From assembly GCA_036657395.1 (NCBI GenBank), contig JAVXGM010000003.1, forward strand, positions 1 to 64,000: DNA of 64,000 nucleotides, written 5' to 3'. Shown here piece after piece: positions 41,601 through 49,134 of this stretch (the stretch's first letter is position 1; the number at the start of each line of letters is the position of its first letter). Below the pieces are notes generated by a model that was not told the origin of the DNA, did no database searches, and worked only from the letters and a program-made list of their open reading frames with translations. The position numbers and the translations under genes were made by a program. This DNA is from JAVXGM01 sp036657395 (GTDB lineage: Bacteria > Bacillota > Clostridia > Peptostreptococcales > Anaerovoracaceae).

Positions 41601-42222
41601 GTTAAAGACAAGATCTGGGGAATGGGCATGGATTGATTGTGATGTTTACATGTTCCAAAAAGAGGCTACAAAGACAGTCAACTGCCTGATTTATATGGAA
41701 GACATTGATGAGCAAAAAAATATGGAGCATAACGCTAGATATGATGGAGTGACCAAATTATTCAATCGCATCACGTTCCAGGAAAAAACAGATGCTCTAC
41801 TTGCCAGTGAAAATAGTACAGGAATGTTACTCGTATATGATATAGACGATTTTAAATTGATTAATGACACCTATGGTCATGTAGAAGGGGATCGGGTGCT
41901 TAGCGCTATTGCTGATATCTTTATAGAGACATTTAGAAGTCAAGACGTTATAGGACGCCTTGGAGGTGATGAGTTTGGGGTATTTGTTACTGGGAAAATC
42001 AATGACAAGGCAGCTAAGGATAAAGCATATGTAACCTTAGAAAAAATTGAAAATATTGGTAAGGCTCTTGGCTTAGATATAAATGTTACTTGTAGCGTCG
42101 GGGCTTCCCGTAGTCTTCCCTGTGGGGATAATTTTGAAACCTTATACTCAAGAAGCGACAATGCCCTATACGCAGCAAAGGACAAGGGGAAAAATCAACT
42201 GGATATATGTGGAGTTGAATAA
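38629..42222 (+). CDS. Large multidomain c-di-GMP enzyme: Cache-GGDEF-EAL-PAS-PAS-GGDEF
   Basis: A 1197-residue membrane protein. Domains in order: helix (about 10-28), extracytoplasmic Cache-like sensor (30-285), second helix (287-309), degenerate GGDEF (about 335-485, EADHF at the motif), EAL (about 505-750: AEALIRW, INASRADF, VTESAY, DDFGSGYSS, AEGIET), two PAS-like domains (about 780-910 and 935-1030), and an intact GGDEF (about 1040-1195, GRLGGDEFGVF). It should both hydrolyse and make c-di-GMP, with three input regions. I chose ATG 38629, 9 bp after GGGGAGGAG; the ATG at 38620 is too close to it. Monocistronic. Confidence 0.92.
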   Translation: MKNKNDVVKLIMPVMIVILFFVVLFQLNFKQADSMEESAFVELEESSDQQMEAISAKIDGKYKLLEVNAEAFGEKGSLDTVQEQGEALDAIATTGGFFSTGFSDIKGHTYTNDGVSYNIEDRNYFKDAIDGKRGIQEIKKPKDGEENAIILSVPVRSGDKITGVLYGRFTELIFADLLMAITYENHGFSVVCDRKGNIIVGNDGQVLFDKNDNFINLFNRKDITTQYKASEVKKNLSKGRGDGISFNYDGKVHYVSYKPFGNTGLYVCTFIPESIIAHGNNKLMDNVILFSIELVLIIVLTAAWALTVNISRRKVLEQEKDRIIKSEAKLRYQAEFDELTGIYSRQGFFHHTSQLLKNNDEKYIIITGNVDNFKIINDIFGSNQGDYVLKQISVTLKEIVGSTGVCGRLEADHFALCCREKDFDIKGMKKAVDKQMNKLFDNYNVVIHFGFYYVKDHKTDVNLMIDWANLALNHGKQKRQSDYAIYDDKLRQTMIWEQEIKREMRYGLDTGQFKVYYQPIYSISNGCPISAEALIRWIHPTKGVIHLDDFIPIFERDGSIAEIDAYVRKTVWKYIKGNLAAGKPVVPISINASRADFHIQDFCGMLGEWSSREKVNWDFMRIEVTESAYMENPAKLKEIFQCLKQHKIKVLMDDFGSGYSSLNMLKDIPVDYLKIDMKFTQEVETSPRAKKVLMGIMQIAKVLDMEVIAEGIETEYQANFMRKIGCDQGQGYYYARPMSQKDFDKLLLDDDRSKALDNLSMEDIRAIEWKEEQSKLYESLLETSNNLVFSYDVRKEFMSFSVSDGKGKKVQGTRENYLEYLSTDQRIVHPDFCQVYRDMLKGAEKEGISGEMEFKADFFQTGEHLWYKVKFYSTEDDFGCVRKVIGIGANVQKEKRLETLLTDEKNVQQAMMREYELVVSVDLGKGKSELIHESEEYNRKFYPYETYATNTGKVNEYIHPEDRERMDLLFTPEGLSEKFSQGECVCAEEFRLKTRSGEWAWIDCDVYMFQKEATKTVNCLIYMEDIDEQKNMEHNARYDGVTKLFNRITFQEKTDALLASENSTGMLLVYDIDDFKLINDTYGHVEGDRVLSAIADIFIETFRSQDVIGRLGGDEFGVFVTGKINDKAAKDKAYVTLEKIENIGKALGLDINVTCSVGASRSLPCGDNFETLYSRSDNALYAAKDKGKNQLDICGVE

Positions 42223-42224
42223 GG

Positions 42225-42259
42225 AAAATACGGTGGCCATTTGGCCGCCGTATTTTTTT
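42225..42259 (+). terminator. Terminator of the large GGDEF/EAL gene
   Basis: AAAATACGG-t-GGCC (42225-42238) pairs with GGCC-g-CCGTATTTT (42243-42256) around a 4-nt loop, followed by T-rich sequence. Confidence 0.93.
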
Positions 42260-42277
42260 CTTCTGGTGTTAACAAAA

Positions 42278-42429
42278 GAAAAACACGAACATTAATAGAA
42301 CGTACCCCTAATAACCTTCGGAGAAAAATGAAAACCCATTTTTCTCCCTGGGATTCCTTGAAATAAGATGGAAAAAGTGATAAAATTATAAAGTGAATAA
42401 GCAAAAAACAGAGAAAAACACGAACATTA
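42278..42429 (+). promoter_or_regulatory. pur operon control region: two PurBoxes and a promoter
   Basis: The 17-bp sequence GAAAAACACGAACATTA occurs exactly at 42278-42294 and 42413-42429. It matches the PurR-binding PurBox of Bacillus subtilis. Between the copies is a promoter, TTGAAA (42358-42363), 17 bp, TAAAAT (42381-42386). A perfect 11-bp hairpin lies upstream of the -35 (42320-42330 with 42337-42347); its role is unclear. The second box would sit at about +20, in the transcribed leader. Confidence 0.82.
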
Positions 42430-42467
42430 TTCCAGAAATGCAAATAAACGTACGGGAAGGAAAACTT

Positions 42468-45400
42468 ATGGTAAGAAGAATATTCGTAGAAAAGAAAAAA
42501 GGATTTGATGTAGAGGCACAAGGATTGCTTCAGGACATTAAGCAAAACCTTCATGTTGCAGGATTGCAAGGGGTTAGAGTAATCAACCGTTATGATATAG
42601 AGGGCATTGATGATGCTACCTATGAGGATGCTAAATATACAGTGTTTGCAGAGCCAGCAATTGATGCTGCCTATGATGAGACGGAATTTGAAAAAATAGG
42701 TTCCCAAGCTTTTTTTGCCGTTGAATATTTACCAGGTCAGTATGATCAGAGAGCTGATTCTGCGGCCCAGTGTATTAAACTTATAAATGCTCAGGCAAGC
42801 GCCACAGTGAAATTTGCTAGAATAATTGTATTAGAAGGCAAGATAAGCAAGGAAGATATAAGGGCTATTGAGAGCTACTGCGTTAACCCGGTAGATTCAC
42901 AGCTTGCTGTAGCAGAAAAACCAGAAAGCCTAGTGATGGAAAGCCTAGTTCCAGAGGATGTAGCCATTATTGATGGATTTACCTTAATGAACGAAGGCGA
43001 TAGAGAAATATTTAGGGAAGAAATGGGTTTTGCTATGAGCAAGGGAGACCTTAAAGTGGTTCAGGAGTATTTCAAGAAGGAAGAAAAGCGAAATCCTACA
43101 TTAACAGAGCTTAAAGTAATCGACACATATTGGTCAGACCATTGTCGACATACCACATTTAATACGGACTTAAGTCTGATTGACTTTGAAAAAGGAGATT
43201 ATCCAGAATTAATTAAGACTGCTTTTGAGGAATATTTGCAAATGCGTAGGGAAGTTTATGGGGACAGGAAAAAAGATATTTGCCTTATGGACATTGCGTG
43301 TATAGGGACAAAATACTTAAAGAAAAAAGGGGTTCTCCATGATCTGGACGAATCTGAAGAAATAAATGCCTGTAGCATTAAAGTAGAGGCAAAGATTGAC
43401 GGAAAAAAAGAAGACTGGCTAGTAATGTTTAAAAACGAAACTCACAACCATCCAACGGAAATTGAACCTTTTGGCGGAGCGGCAACCTGTCTTGGCGGGG
43501 CCATTAGAGACCCTCTTTCAGGCCGGGTTTATGTATATCAAGCAATGCGAGTAACAGGCTGTGCGGATCCAAGAAAGCCAGTAGAAGAAACTCTTGCCGG
43601 GAAGCTTCCACAGAGGAAGATTACTCAGGGCGCCGCATCAGGATATAGCTCTTATGGCAATCAGATAGGACTTGCAACAGGACAAGTAGATGAAATTTAC
43701 CACGATGACTATGTAGCCAAACGAATGGAAATTGGTGCAGTTATCGGTGCAGCGCCAGCAGACCATGTTGTAAGAGAAGTTCCAACACCAGGAGATGTAA
43801 TTATCCTTGTAGGAGGAAGAACAGGAAGAGACGGTTGCGGTGGTGCCACAGGTTCATCTAAAGAGCATACTGAGGACTCAATCTTGGATTGCGGAGCAGA
43901 AGTTCAAAAAGGTAATCCACCAGTAGAACGAGGAATTCAGCGGTTGTTCAGACGAAAAGAAGTTTCAACACTTATTAAACGTTGCAATGACTTTGGTGCG
44001 GGAGGCGTGTCTGTTGCTATTGGAGAGCTTGCAGACGGACTTGATATCGATTTAGATCTTGTGAAGAAGAAATACGATGGCCTTGATGGAACAGAGCTTG
44101 CCATTTCAGAATCCCAAGAAAGAATGGCAGTAGTTATTCCTAGGGAAAAAGAAAAAGAATTTATAGGCTATGCCTTGGAAGAAAATTTGGAAGCTACTAC
44201 AGTTGCAAAGGTAACGGACAAAAATAGAGTAAGAATGTACTGGAGAGAAAAATGCATTTTAGATCTTAATCGAGATTTCCTAAATACAAACGGTGCAAAG
44301 CAGGAAGCAGCAATAAAAATAGGCAATGGCCAACCACTAAAGTTCTTCGACAATATTAAGCCCGTTCGTGATCAACTGAAGGAACTAAATTCTTGTAGTA
44401 AAAAGGGCCTTGTGGAACGGTTTGACAGCACAATTGGTGCATCTACAGTGCTTATGCCATTAGGCGGTAAGTACCAATTATCACCAGCCCAAGGTATGGC
44501 AGCAAAATTGCCAGTTATAAAGGGCGAAACAGATACAGCCACACTTATGGCTTACGGATTTGATCCGGAGATTGGAAAAGAAAGCCCTTATCACAGTGCA
44601 TTTTATGCAGTAATAGACTCAGTAACAAAGATCGTTGCAATGGGTGGTGACTACAGGGGAATTAGATTGACATTCCAAGAGTATTTTGAAAAGCTTGGAA
44701 CAGATCCAAAGGCTTGGGGAAAGCCTTTTGAAGCACTTTTAGGCGCATTAAAAGTACAAAAGGAACTTGAGATCCCTGCAATAGGTGGCAAAGACAGTAT
44801 GTCAGGAACATTTATGGATATTAAAGTTCCGCCTACACTAGTATCTTTTGCAGTAGCAACTCTTGATGCAGACAAAGTGATTTCCACAGAATTCAAAGAA
44901 GTGGGAAGCATACTAGTATACCTACCAACTACCGAAAACAAAGACCGTACATTGGATTTTGACGAATATAAAAAGACAATGAATAGAGTTTATCAATTGA
45001 CAGACCAGAAAAAAGTTTTAGCGGCATCCACCATAGGGCGAGGAGGGATGTTCATTTCTCTAGTAAAGATGGCTGTTGGAAACAAGATCGGTGCAAAAGT
45101 CAAAGATGTATCAGAAAAAACACTTGGAGCTTTCCAGTATGGTGGATTAGTCCTTGAAATATCCGGCAAAGAAAAGGCGGAGAAACTCTTGGAAGGAGTT
45201 AATTATCAGGTGGTTGGAGAGACAACTGAAGAACCGGTTATTTCCATACCAGGCACTAAAATGACTATTGATGAAATAATTAAGGAGTGGGAAGCACCAC
45301 TTGAAAGCGTATTTCCAGTAAAAACATCTGACTTTACAGGAAAAGAAGATAAGACAGTAGTAGAAAAAATTACATATGAGAAGAGAAGCAACCTAACCCC

Positions 45401-46214
45401 AGCCATAAAAATTGGGAAGCCTAGAATTATAATCCCAGCATTCCCAGGAACCAATTGCGAGATGGATTCTAAGCGAGCATTCCAAAGGGCTGGCGGTGAA
45501 GCGGACATTCATATTATTCAAAATATGACTGAAAGCCAGCTGATTGAATCAATAGACCAGTTGGAGAAAAAGATTAGAAATAGTCAAATCATCATGTTAC
45601 CAGGAGGATTTAGTGGAGGAGACGAACCAGACGGTTCAGCCAAATTCATTACAGCAGTATTTAGAAATCCAAAGATCAAAGATGCGGTTACGGATCTTCT
45701 TGAAAATAGAGATGGCTTGATGCTGGGTATTTGCAACGGATTTCAGGCACTTATCAAGCTAGGACTTGTTCCGGATGGAAAGATCATAGCTAGGGGCGAA
45801 AACAGTCCAACACTGACTTACAACAAGATCGGTCGCCATGCATCATCTCTCATTAGGACTAGGGTAGCATCAGTAAAATCACCATGGTTTAACCAGGTAA
45901 GGGTGGATGATGTTCACACTATTGCTATTTCCCATGGAGAAGGCAGATTTATTGCAGATGAGAAGACCATAAAAGCCCTTAGTGACAATGGTCAGATTGC
46001 AACACAGTATGTGGATTTTGCGGGAACACCATCAATGGATATTGGATTCAACCCTAATGGTTCAACTATGGCAATTGAGGCGATCACTTCTCCTGATGGA
46101 CGTGTTTTAGGTAAGATGGCCCATTCAGAGCGAATTGGAGCAAACGTATATAAAAACGTAGACGGCAATAAAGATCAAAAGATCTTTGAAGCTGGAGTAG
46201 AATATTTCAAATAA
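42468..46214 (+). CDS. purL: Phosphoribosylformylglycinamidine synthase, single-chain
   Basis: A 1248-residue large-form PurL that contains its own glutaminase. An N-terminal PurS-like region is followed by two AIRS-like ATP-binding halves (SDHCRHTTFNTDLS, NETHNHPTEIEPFGGAATCLGG) and a C-terminal glutamine amidotransferase (GICNGFQALIKLGLV with the nucleophile cysteine). It converts FGAR to FGAM. Separate purS and purQ are not needed and are absent here. I chose ATG 42468, with GGGAAGGA 7 bp upstream; the GTG at 42393 coincides with the predicted transcription start and has no ribosome-binding site. First gene of the purine operon. Confidence 0.96.
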   Translation: MVRRIFVEKKKGFDVEAQGLLQDIKQNLHVAGLQGVRVINRYDIEGIDDATYEDAKYTVFAEPAIDAAYDETEFEKIGSQAFFAVEYLPGQYDQRADSAAQCIKLINAQASATVKFARIIVLEGKISKEDIRAIESYCVNPVDSQLAVAEKPESLVMESLVPEDVAIIDGFTLMNEGDREIFREEMGFAMSKGDLKVVQEYFKKEEKRNPTLTELKVIDTYWSDHCRHTTFNTDLSLIDFEKGDYPELIKTAFEEYLQMRREVYGDRKKDICLMDIACIGTKYLKKKGVLHDLDESEEINACSIKVEAKIDGKKEDWLVMFKNETHNHPTEIEPFGGAATCLGGAIRDPLSGRVYVYQAMRVTGCADPRKPVEETLAGKLPQRKITQGAASGYSSYGNQIGLATGQVDEIYHDDYVAKRMEIGAVIGAAPADHVVREVPTPGDVIILVGGRTGRDGCGGATGSSKEHTEDSILDCGAEVQKGNPPVERGIQRLFRRKEVSTLIKRCNDFGAGGVSVAIGELADGLDIDLDLVKKKYDGLDGTELAISESQERMAVVIPREKEKEFIGYALEENLEATTVAKVTDKNRVRMYWREKCILDLNRDFLNTNGAKQEAAIKIGNGQPLKFFDNIKPVRDQLKELNSCSKKGLVERFDSTIGASTVLMPLGGKYQLSPAQGMAAKLPVIKGETDTATLMAYGFDPEIGKESPYHSAFYAVIDSVTKIVAMGGDYRGIRLTFQEYFEKLGTDPKAWGKPFEALLGALKVQKELEIPAIGGKDSMSGTFMDIKVPPTLVSFAVATLDADKVISTEFKEVGSILVYLPTTENKDRTLDFDEYKKTMNRVYQLTDQKKVLAASTIGRGGMFISLVKMAVGNKIGAKVKDVSEKTLGAFQYGGLVLEISGKEKAEKLLEGVNYQVVGETTEEPVISIPGTKMTIDEIIKEWEAPLESVFPVKTSDFTGKEDKTVVEKITYEKRSNLTPAIKIGKPRIIIPAFPGTNCEMDSKRAFQRAGGEADIHIIQNMTESQLIESIDQLEKKIRNSQIIMLPGGFSGGDEPDGSAKFITAVFRNPKIKDAVTDLLENRDGLMLGICNGFQALIKLGLVPDGKIIARGENSPTLTYNKIGRHASSLIRTRVASVKSPWFNQVRVDDVHTIAISHGEGRFIADEKTIKALSDNGQIATQYVDFAGTPSMDIGFNPNGSTMAIEAITSPDGRVLGKMAHSERIGANVYKNVDGNKDQKIFEAGVEYFK

Positions 46215-46241
46215 AGAGACAAAATATATAAGGAGGAAAAA

Positions 46242-46754
46242 ATGAAAGTAGCAATTATTATGGGTAGCAAATCGGATTATCCAGTAGTACAAAAAACAGA
46301 AGCGATCCTTGCTCATTTTGGCGTAGAAGTTGAAAGCAGAATTATTTCTGCCCACAGAACACCAAAGGTTGCAGAGGAATTTGCGGCAAGGGCAGAGGTA
46401 AATGGCTTTGAAGTTATCATTGCGGCGGCTGGAAAAGCGGCTCACCTTGCAGGGGTTCTTGCAGCAACAACACCAATGCCTGTAATAGGTATACCTATGA
46501 AGTCGAGCACTTTAGACGGCTTGGACTCACTTCTTTCTGTAGTGCAGATGCCAAAAGGGGTGCCTGTAGCAACAGTCGCAGTAGATGGAGCAGAAAATGC
46601 TGGACTTCTAGCAGTGCAGATTCTCAGTGTGAAATACCCAAAATTAAGACAGGCAATGAAAGACTATAAAGTAAAAATGGCTCAGGACATTATTAAGATC
46701 GATGAAGAATTTAATTCAAAAACAGCTGAAGAAGTACATATTTCAGAAAAATAA
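46242..46754 (+). CDS. purE: 5-(carboxyamino)imidazole ribonucleotide mutase
   Basis: A 170-residue PurE. It begins KVAIIMGSKSDYPVVQKTEAIL and has SAHRTPKVAEEFA and AGKAAHLAGVLAATTPMPVIG, the active-site loops. It forms CAIR. No purK is in the operon, so it could use CO2 directly (class II-like) or depend on a purK elsewhere; sequence inspection alone does not settle this. AAGGAGG precedes the ATG. Confidence 0.95.
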   Translation: MKVAIIMGSKSDYPVVQKTEAILAHFGVEVESRIISAHRTPKVAEEFAARAEVNGFEVIIAAAGKAAHLAGVLAATTPMPVIGIPMKSSTLDGLDSLLSVVQMPKGVPVATVAVDGAENAGLLAVQILSVKYPKLRQAMKDYKVKMAQDIIKIDEEFNSKTAEEVHISEK

Positions 46755-46768
46755 AATGGAGGAATAAA

Positions 46769-47473
46769 ATGAAAAAATTAGAACAATTATACGAGGGAAA
46801 AGCAAAGAAAGTATTCAAGACGGATGATCCTAAAAAATTAATTGTTGATTACAAAGATGATGCAACAGCATTTAACGGAGAGAAAAAAGGGCAGATTGTT
46901 GGAAAAGGTGTTGTAAATAACACTATGACTAATATTGTTCTCCAGCTTCTTGAATCTAAAGGTGTACCTAATCATTATATTGAGCAGATCAGTGAAAGAG
47001 AAACCATCGTTAAGGCAGTAAAAATTTTGCCATTGGAAGTAATTATTAGAAATATTTCAGCAGGATCATTTGCTAAGCGTTACGGCGTAGAGGAAGGTAT
47101 CGTATTTGACCAGCCTACTTTTGAATTTTCATATAAAGACGATGATCTAGGGGATCCACTAATGTGTGAATCTCATGCTTTAGCATTAAAGCTGGCAACT
47201 AAGGAGCAGATTGAAACAATTAGAAAATATGCTCTTACTGTAAATGACGTGTTAAAGGAATTTTTCCTTGAACGTGAGTTGAAATTAGTTGATTTTAAAA
47301 TTGAGTTCGGTCTTTATGACGGTGAAGTTATTCTTGCTGATGAAGTTTCACCTGACACTTGCAGACTTTGGGATGTAAATACAAATGAAAAGATGGACAA
47401 GGATAGATTTAGAAGAGACCTTGGAAACGTGGAAGAAACTTACAAGGCAGTACTTGAAAGAATACAAAAATAG
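46769..47473 (+). CDS. purC: Phosphoribosylaminoimidazole-succinocarboxamide synthase
   Basis: A 234-residue SAICAR synthetase. EQLYEGKAKKVFKTDDP at the start, DDATAFNGEKKG, and the conserved LADEVSPDTCRLWD near residue 190. It joins CAIR and aspartate using ATP. Length is normal for bacteria. It follows purE by 14 bp with TGGAGG upstream. Confidence 0.96.
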   Translation: MKKLEQLYEGKAKKVFKTDDPKKLIVDYKDDATAFNGEKKGQIVGKGVVNNTMTNIVLQLLESKGVPNHYIEQISERETIVKAVKILPLEVIIRNISAGSFAKRYGVEEGIVFDQPTFEFSYKDDDLGDPLMCESHALALKLATKEQIETIRKYALTVNDVLKEFFLERELKLVDFKIEFGLYDGEVILADEVSPDTCRLWDVNTNEKMDKDRFRRDLGNVEETYKAVLERIQK

Positions 47474-47494
47474 TTGAAAAAGAGAGGGCAAACC

Positions 47495-48535
47495 ATGAAT
47501 AATGAAAAACTGACTTATAAAGATGCAGGTGTAGATACAAAAGAGGGGGAACGTGCCGTTTCTCTTATGAAAGATCATGTGAAAAAGACCTTTACCCCTG
47601 GTGTACTTACCGGCCTTGGTGGATTTGGTGGTTTGTTTCAGCCAGATCTTAAAGGAATGAAAGAGCCAGTGCTGGTTTCCGGGACAGATGGGGTTGGAAC
47701 AAAGCTTAAGATGGCATTTCTCATGGACAAGCATGATACTGTAGGCATCGACTGTGTAGCGATGTGCGTAAATGATGTCCTATGCCAAGGAGCAGCACCT
47801 TTGTTTTTCCTAGACTATATCGCAACGGGTAAAGTGAAGGCTGAAAAAATTGCAGATATTGTCAAGGGGATTGCGGATGGTTGTAGTCAAGCACAAAGTG
47901 CCCTTATTGGAGGAGAAACTGCGGAAATGCCAGACTTCTACAGCGAAGGCGAATATGACATGGCTGGATTTTCTGTTGGAATCGTAGATAAAGAAAAGAT
48001 TATTACAGGAGAAAAAGTGGCGCCAGGCAATGTAGTTATTGGTCTTGCATCTAGCGGAATTCACAGCAATGGCTACTCACTAGTTAGAAAAGTATTTTTC
48101 GATAAGACGAAAATGTCCGTTGATGACCAAGTATCAGAACTAGGTTCAACCCTTGGAGAAGCGCTCCTTACACCTACAAAGATATACGTAAAAGGCTGTA
48201 ATGCCGTACTACCAAACTTTAATGTAAATGGAATTGTGCATATTACTGGAGGCGGATTCTTTGAAAATATTCCAAGGATTCTTCCTGAAAATACAGCAGT
48301 TAAAATCAACGTTGGATCCTGGGAAATGCTACCGATTTTCCCATACATCAAAAAATGTGGCAATATTGATAAGATTGAAATGTTTTCCACCTACAATATG
48401 GGCGTGGGAATGATGATGGTCGTGGAAGAAAAAGACGGAAATGCTGTAGTCAAGGCCCTTAGAAATGCAGGAGAAACCGCAAATATTATTGGGGAAATAG
48501 TAGCCAATCAGGGTGAAAAGGTAATCTTGGCATAA
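47495..48535 (+). CDS. purM: Phosphoribosylformylglycinamidine cyclo-ligase
   Basis: A 346-residue AIR synthetase: LTYKDAGVDTKEGERAV, SGTDGVGTKLKMAF, GIDCVAMCVNDVLCQGA, and IGGETAEMPDFY, all typical. I chose ATG 47495, with AGAGAGGG upstream; the TTG at 47474 is less likely. The protein follows PurC and precedes PurN, whose start overlaps its stop (TAATGA). Confidence 0.96.
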   Translation: MNNEKLTYKDAGVDTKEGERAVSLMKDHVKKTFTPGVLTGLGGFGGLFQPDLKGMKEPVLVSGTDGVGTKLKMAFLMDKHDTVGIDCVAMCVNDVLCQGAAPLFFLDYIATGKVKAEKIADIVKGIADGCSQAQSALIGGETAEMPDFYSEGEYDMAGFSVGIVDKEKIITGEKVAPGNVVIGLASSGIHSNGYSLVRKVFFDKTKMSVDDQVSELGSTLGEALLTPTKIYVKGCNAVLPNFNVNGIVHITGGGFFENIPRILPENTAVKINVGSWEMLPIFPYIKKCGNIDKIEMFSTYNMGVGMMMVVEEKDGNAVVKALRNAGETANIIGEIVANQGEKVILA

Positions 48536-49134
48536 TGAGAGGAAATGATGTGGAAAAGAAAATGAACATTTCTGTCCTAGTGTCAGGTGGTGGAACCAAC
48601 TTACAAGCAGTGATAGACAAAATAGAAGATGGATACCTAGAGGACGCAAAAATCGTTCAGGTGATTTCCAGTAAAGAGGGTGCATATGCACTGGAGCGGG
48701 CGGCAAAAGCAGGGATTAAAGTAAAGGTAATCAAAGACACAAGTAAGCTTCTCCTAGCCCTTGAAACAGAAAAAACAGATATCATTTTGTTGGCGGGATA
48801 CATGAGAGTGTTGGAACCAGCAGTAATTCAGGCGTATCCTAAAAGGATTGTAAATATTCATCCATCATTGATACCAAAATACTCAGGCAAAGGATTTTAT
48901 GGACATCACGTTCATGAGGCAGTCATTGCTGCAGGTGAAAAAGTGAGCGGAGCAACCGTTCATTTTGTTGATGAAGGCGTAGATACAGGCGAAATCATTT
49001 TGCAGAGAGAAGTCCTTGTAAAAGCTGATGACACGCCAGAGACTTTGGCAGCACGAGTCCTAAAAACCGAACATGAGATTTTATCAGAGGGACTAAAAAC
49101 AGTTATTATAGACATGAAACTAGGAGGAAAATAG
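48535..49134 (+). CDS. purN: Phosphoribosylglycinamide formyltransferase
   Basis: A GAR transformylase (199 residues from the outermost ATG). The formyl-folate-type motifs are MNISVLVSGGGTNLQA, LLAGYMRVLEP, and the catalytic NIHPSLIPKYSG with HFVDEGVDTGEII. The start is uncertain. ATG 48535 overlaps the purM stop, but the in-frame GTG at 48550 has AGAGG 7 bp upstream and ATG 48562 gives the usual N terminus of the family. It uses 10-formyltetrahydrofolate. Confidence 0.95.
   Translation: MRGNDVEKKMNISVLVSGGGTNLQAVIDKIEDGYLEDAKIVQVISSKEGAYALERAAKAGIKVKVIKDTSKLLLALETEKTDIILLAGYMRVLEPAVIQAYPKRIVNIHPSLIPKYSGKGFYGHHVHEAVIAAGEKVSGATVHFVDEGVDTGEIILQREVLVKADDTPETLAARVLKTEHEILSEGLKTVIIDMKLGGK

Noticed and set aside
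42393..42467. GTG start giving PurL 25 extra residues
   Set aside because: No ribosome-binding site, it coincides with the expected transcription start, and it covers the second PurBox; ATG 42468 has a good site and the normal N terminus.
42260..42467. Purine riboswitch before purL
   Set aside because: The conserved core and the two loop motifs of the guanine/adenine aptamer are not present; the region is explained by PurBoxes and a promoter.
42478..46214. Possible split of PurL into purL and purQ
   Set aside because: The frame is continuous through the AIRS-like halves into the GATase domain, so this is the large single-chain form.
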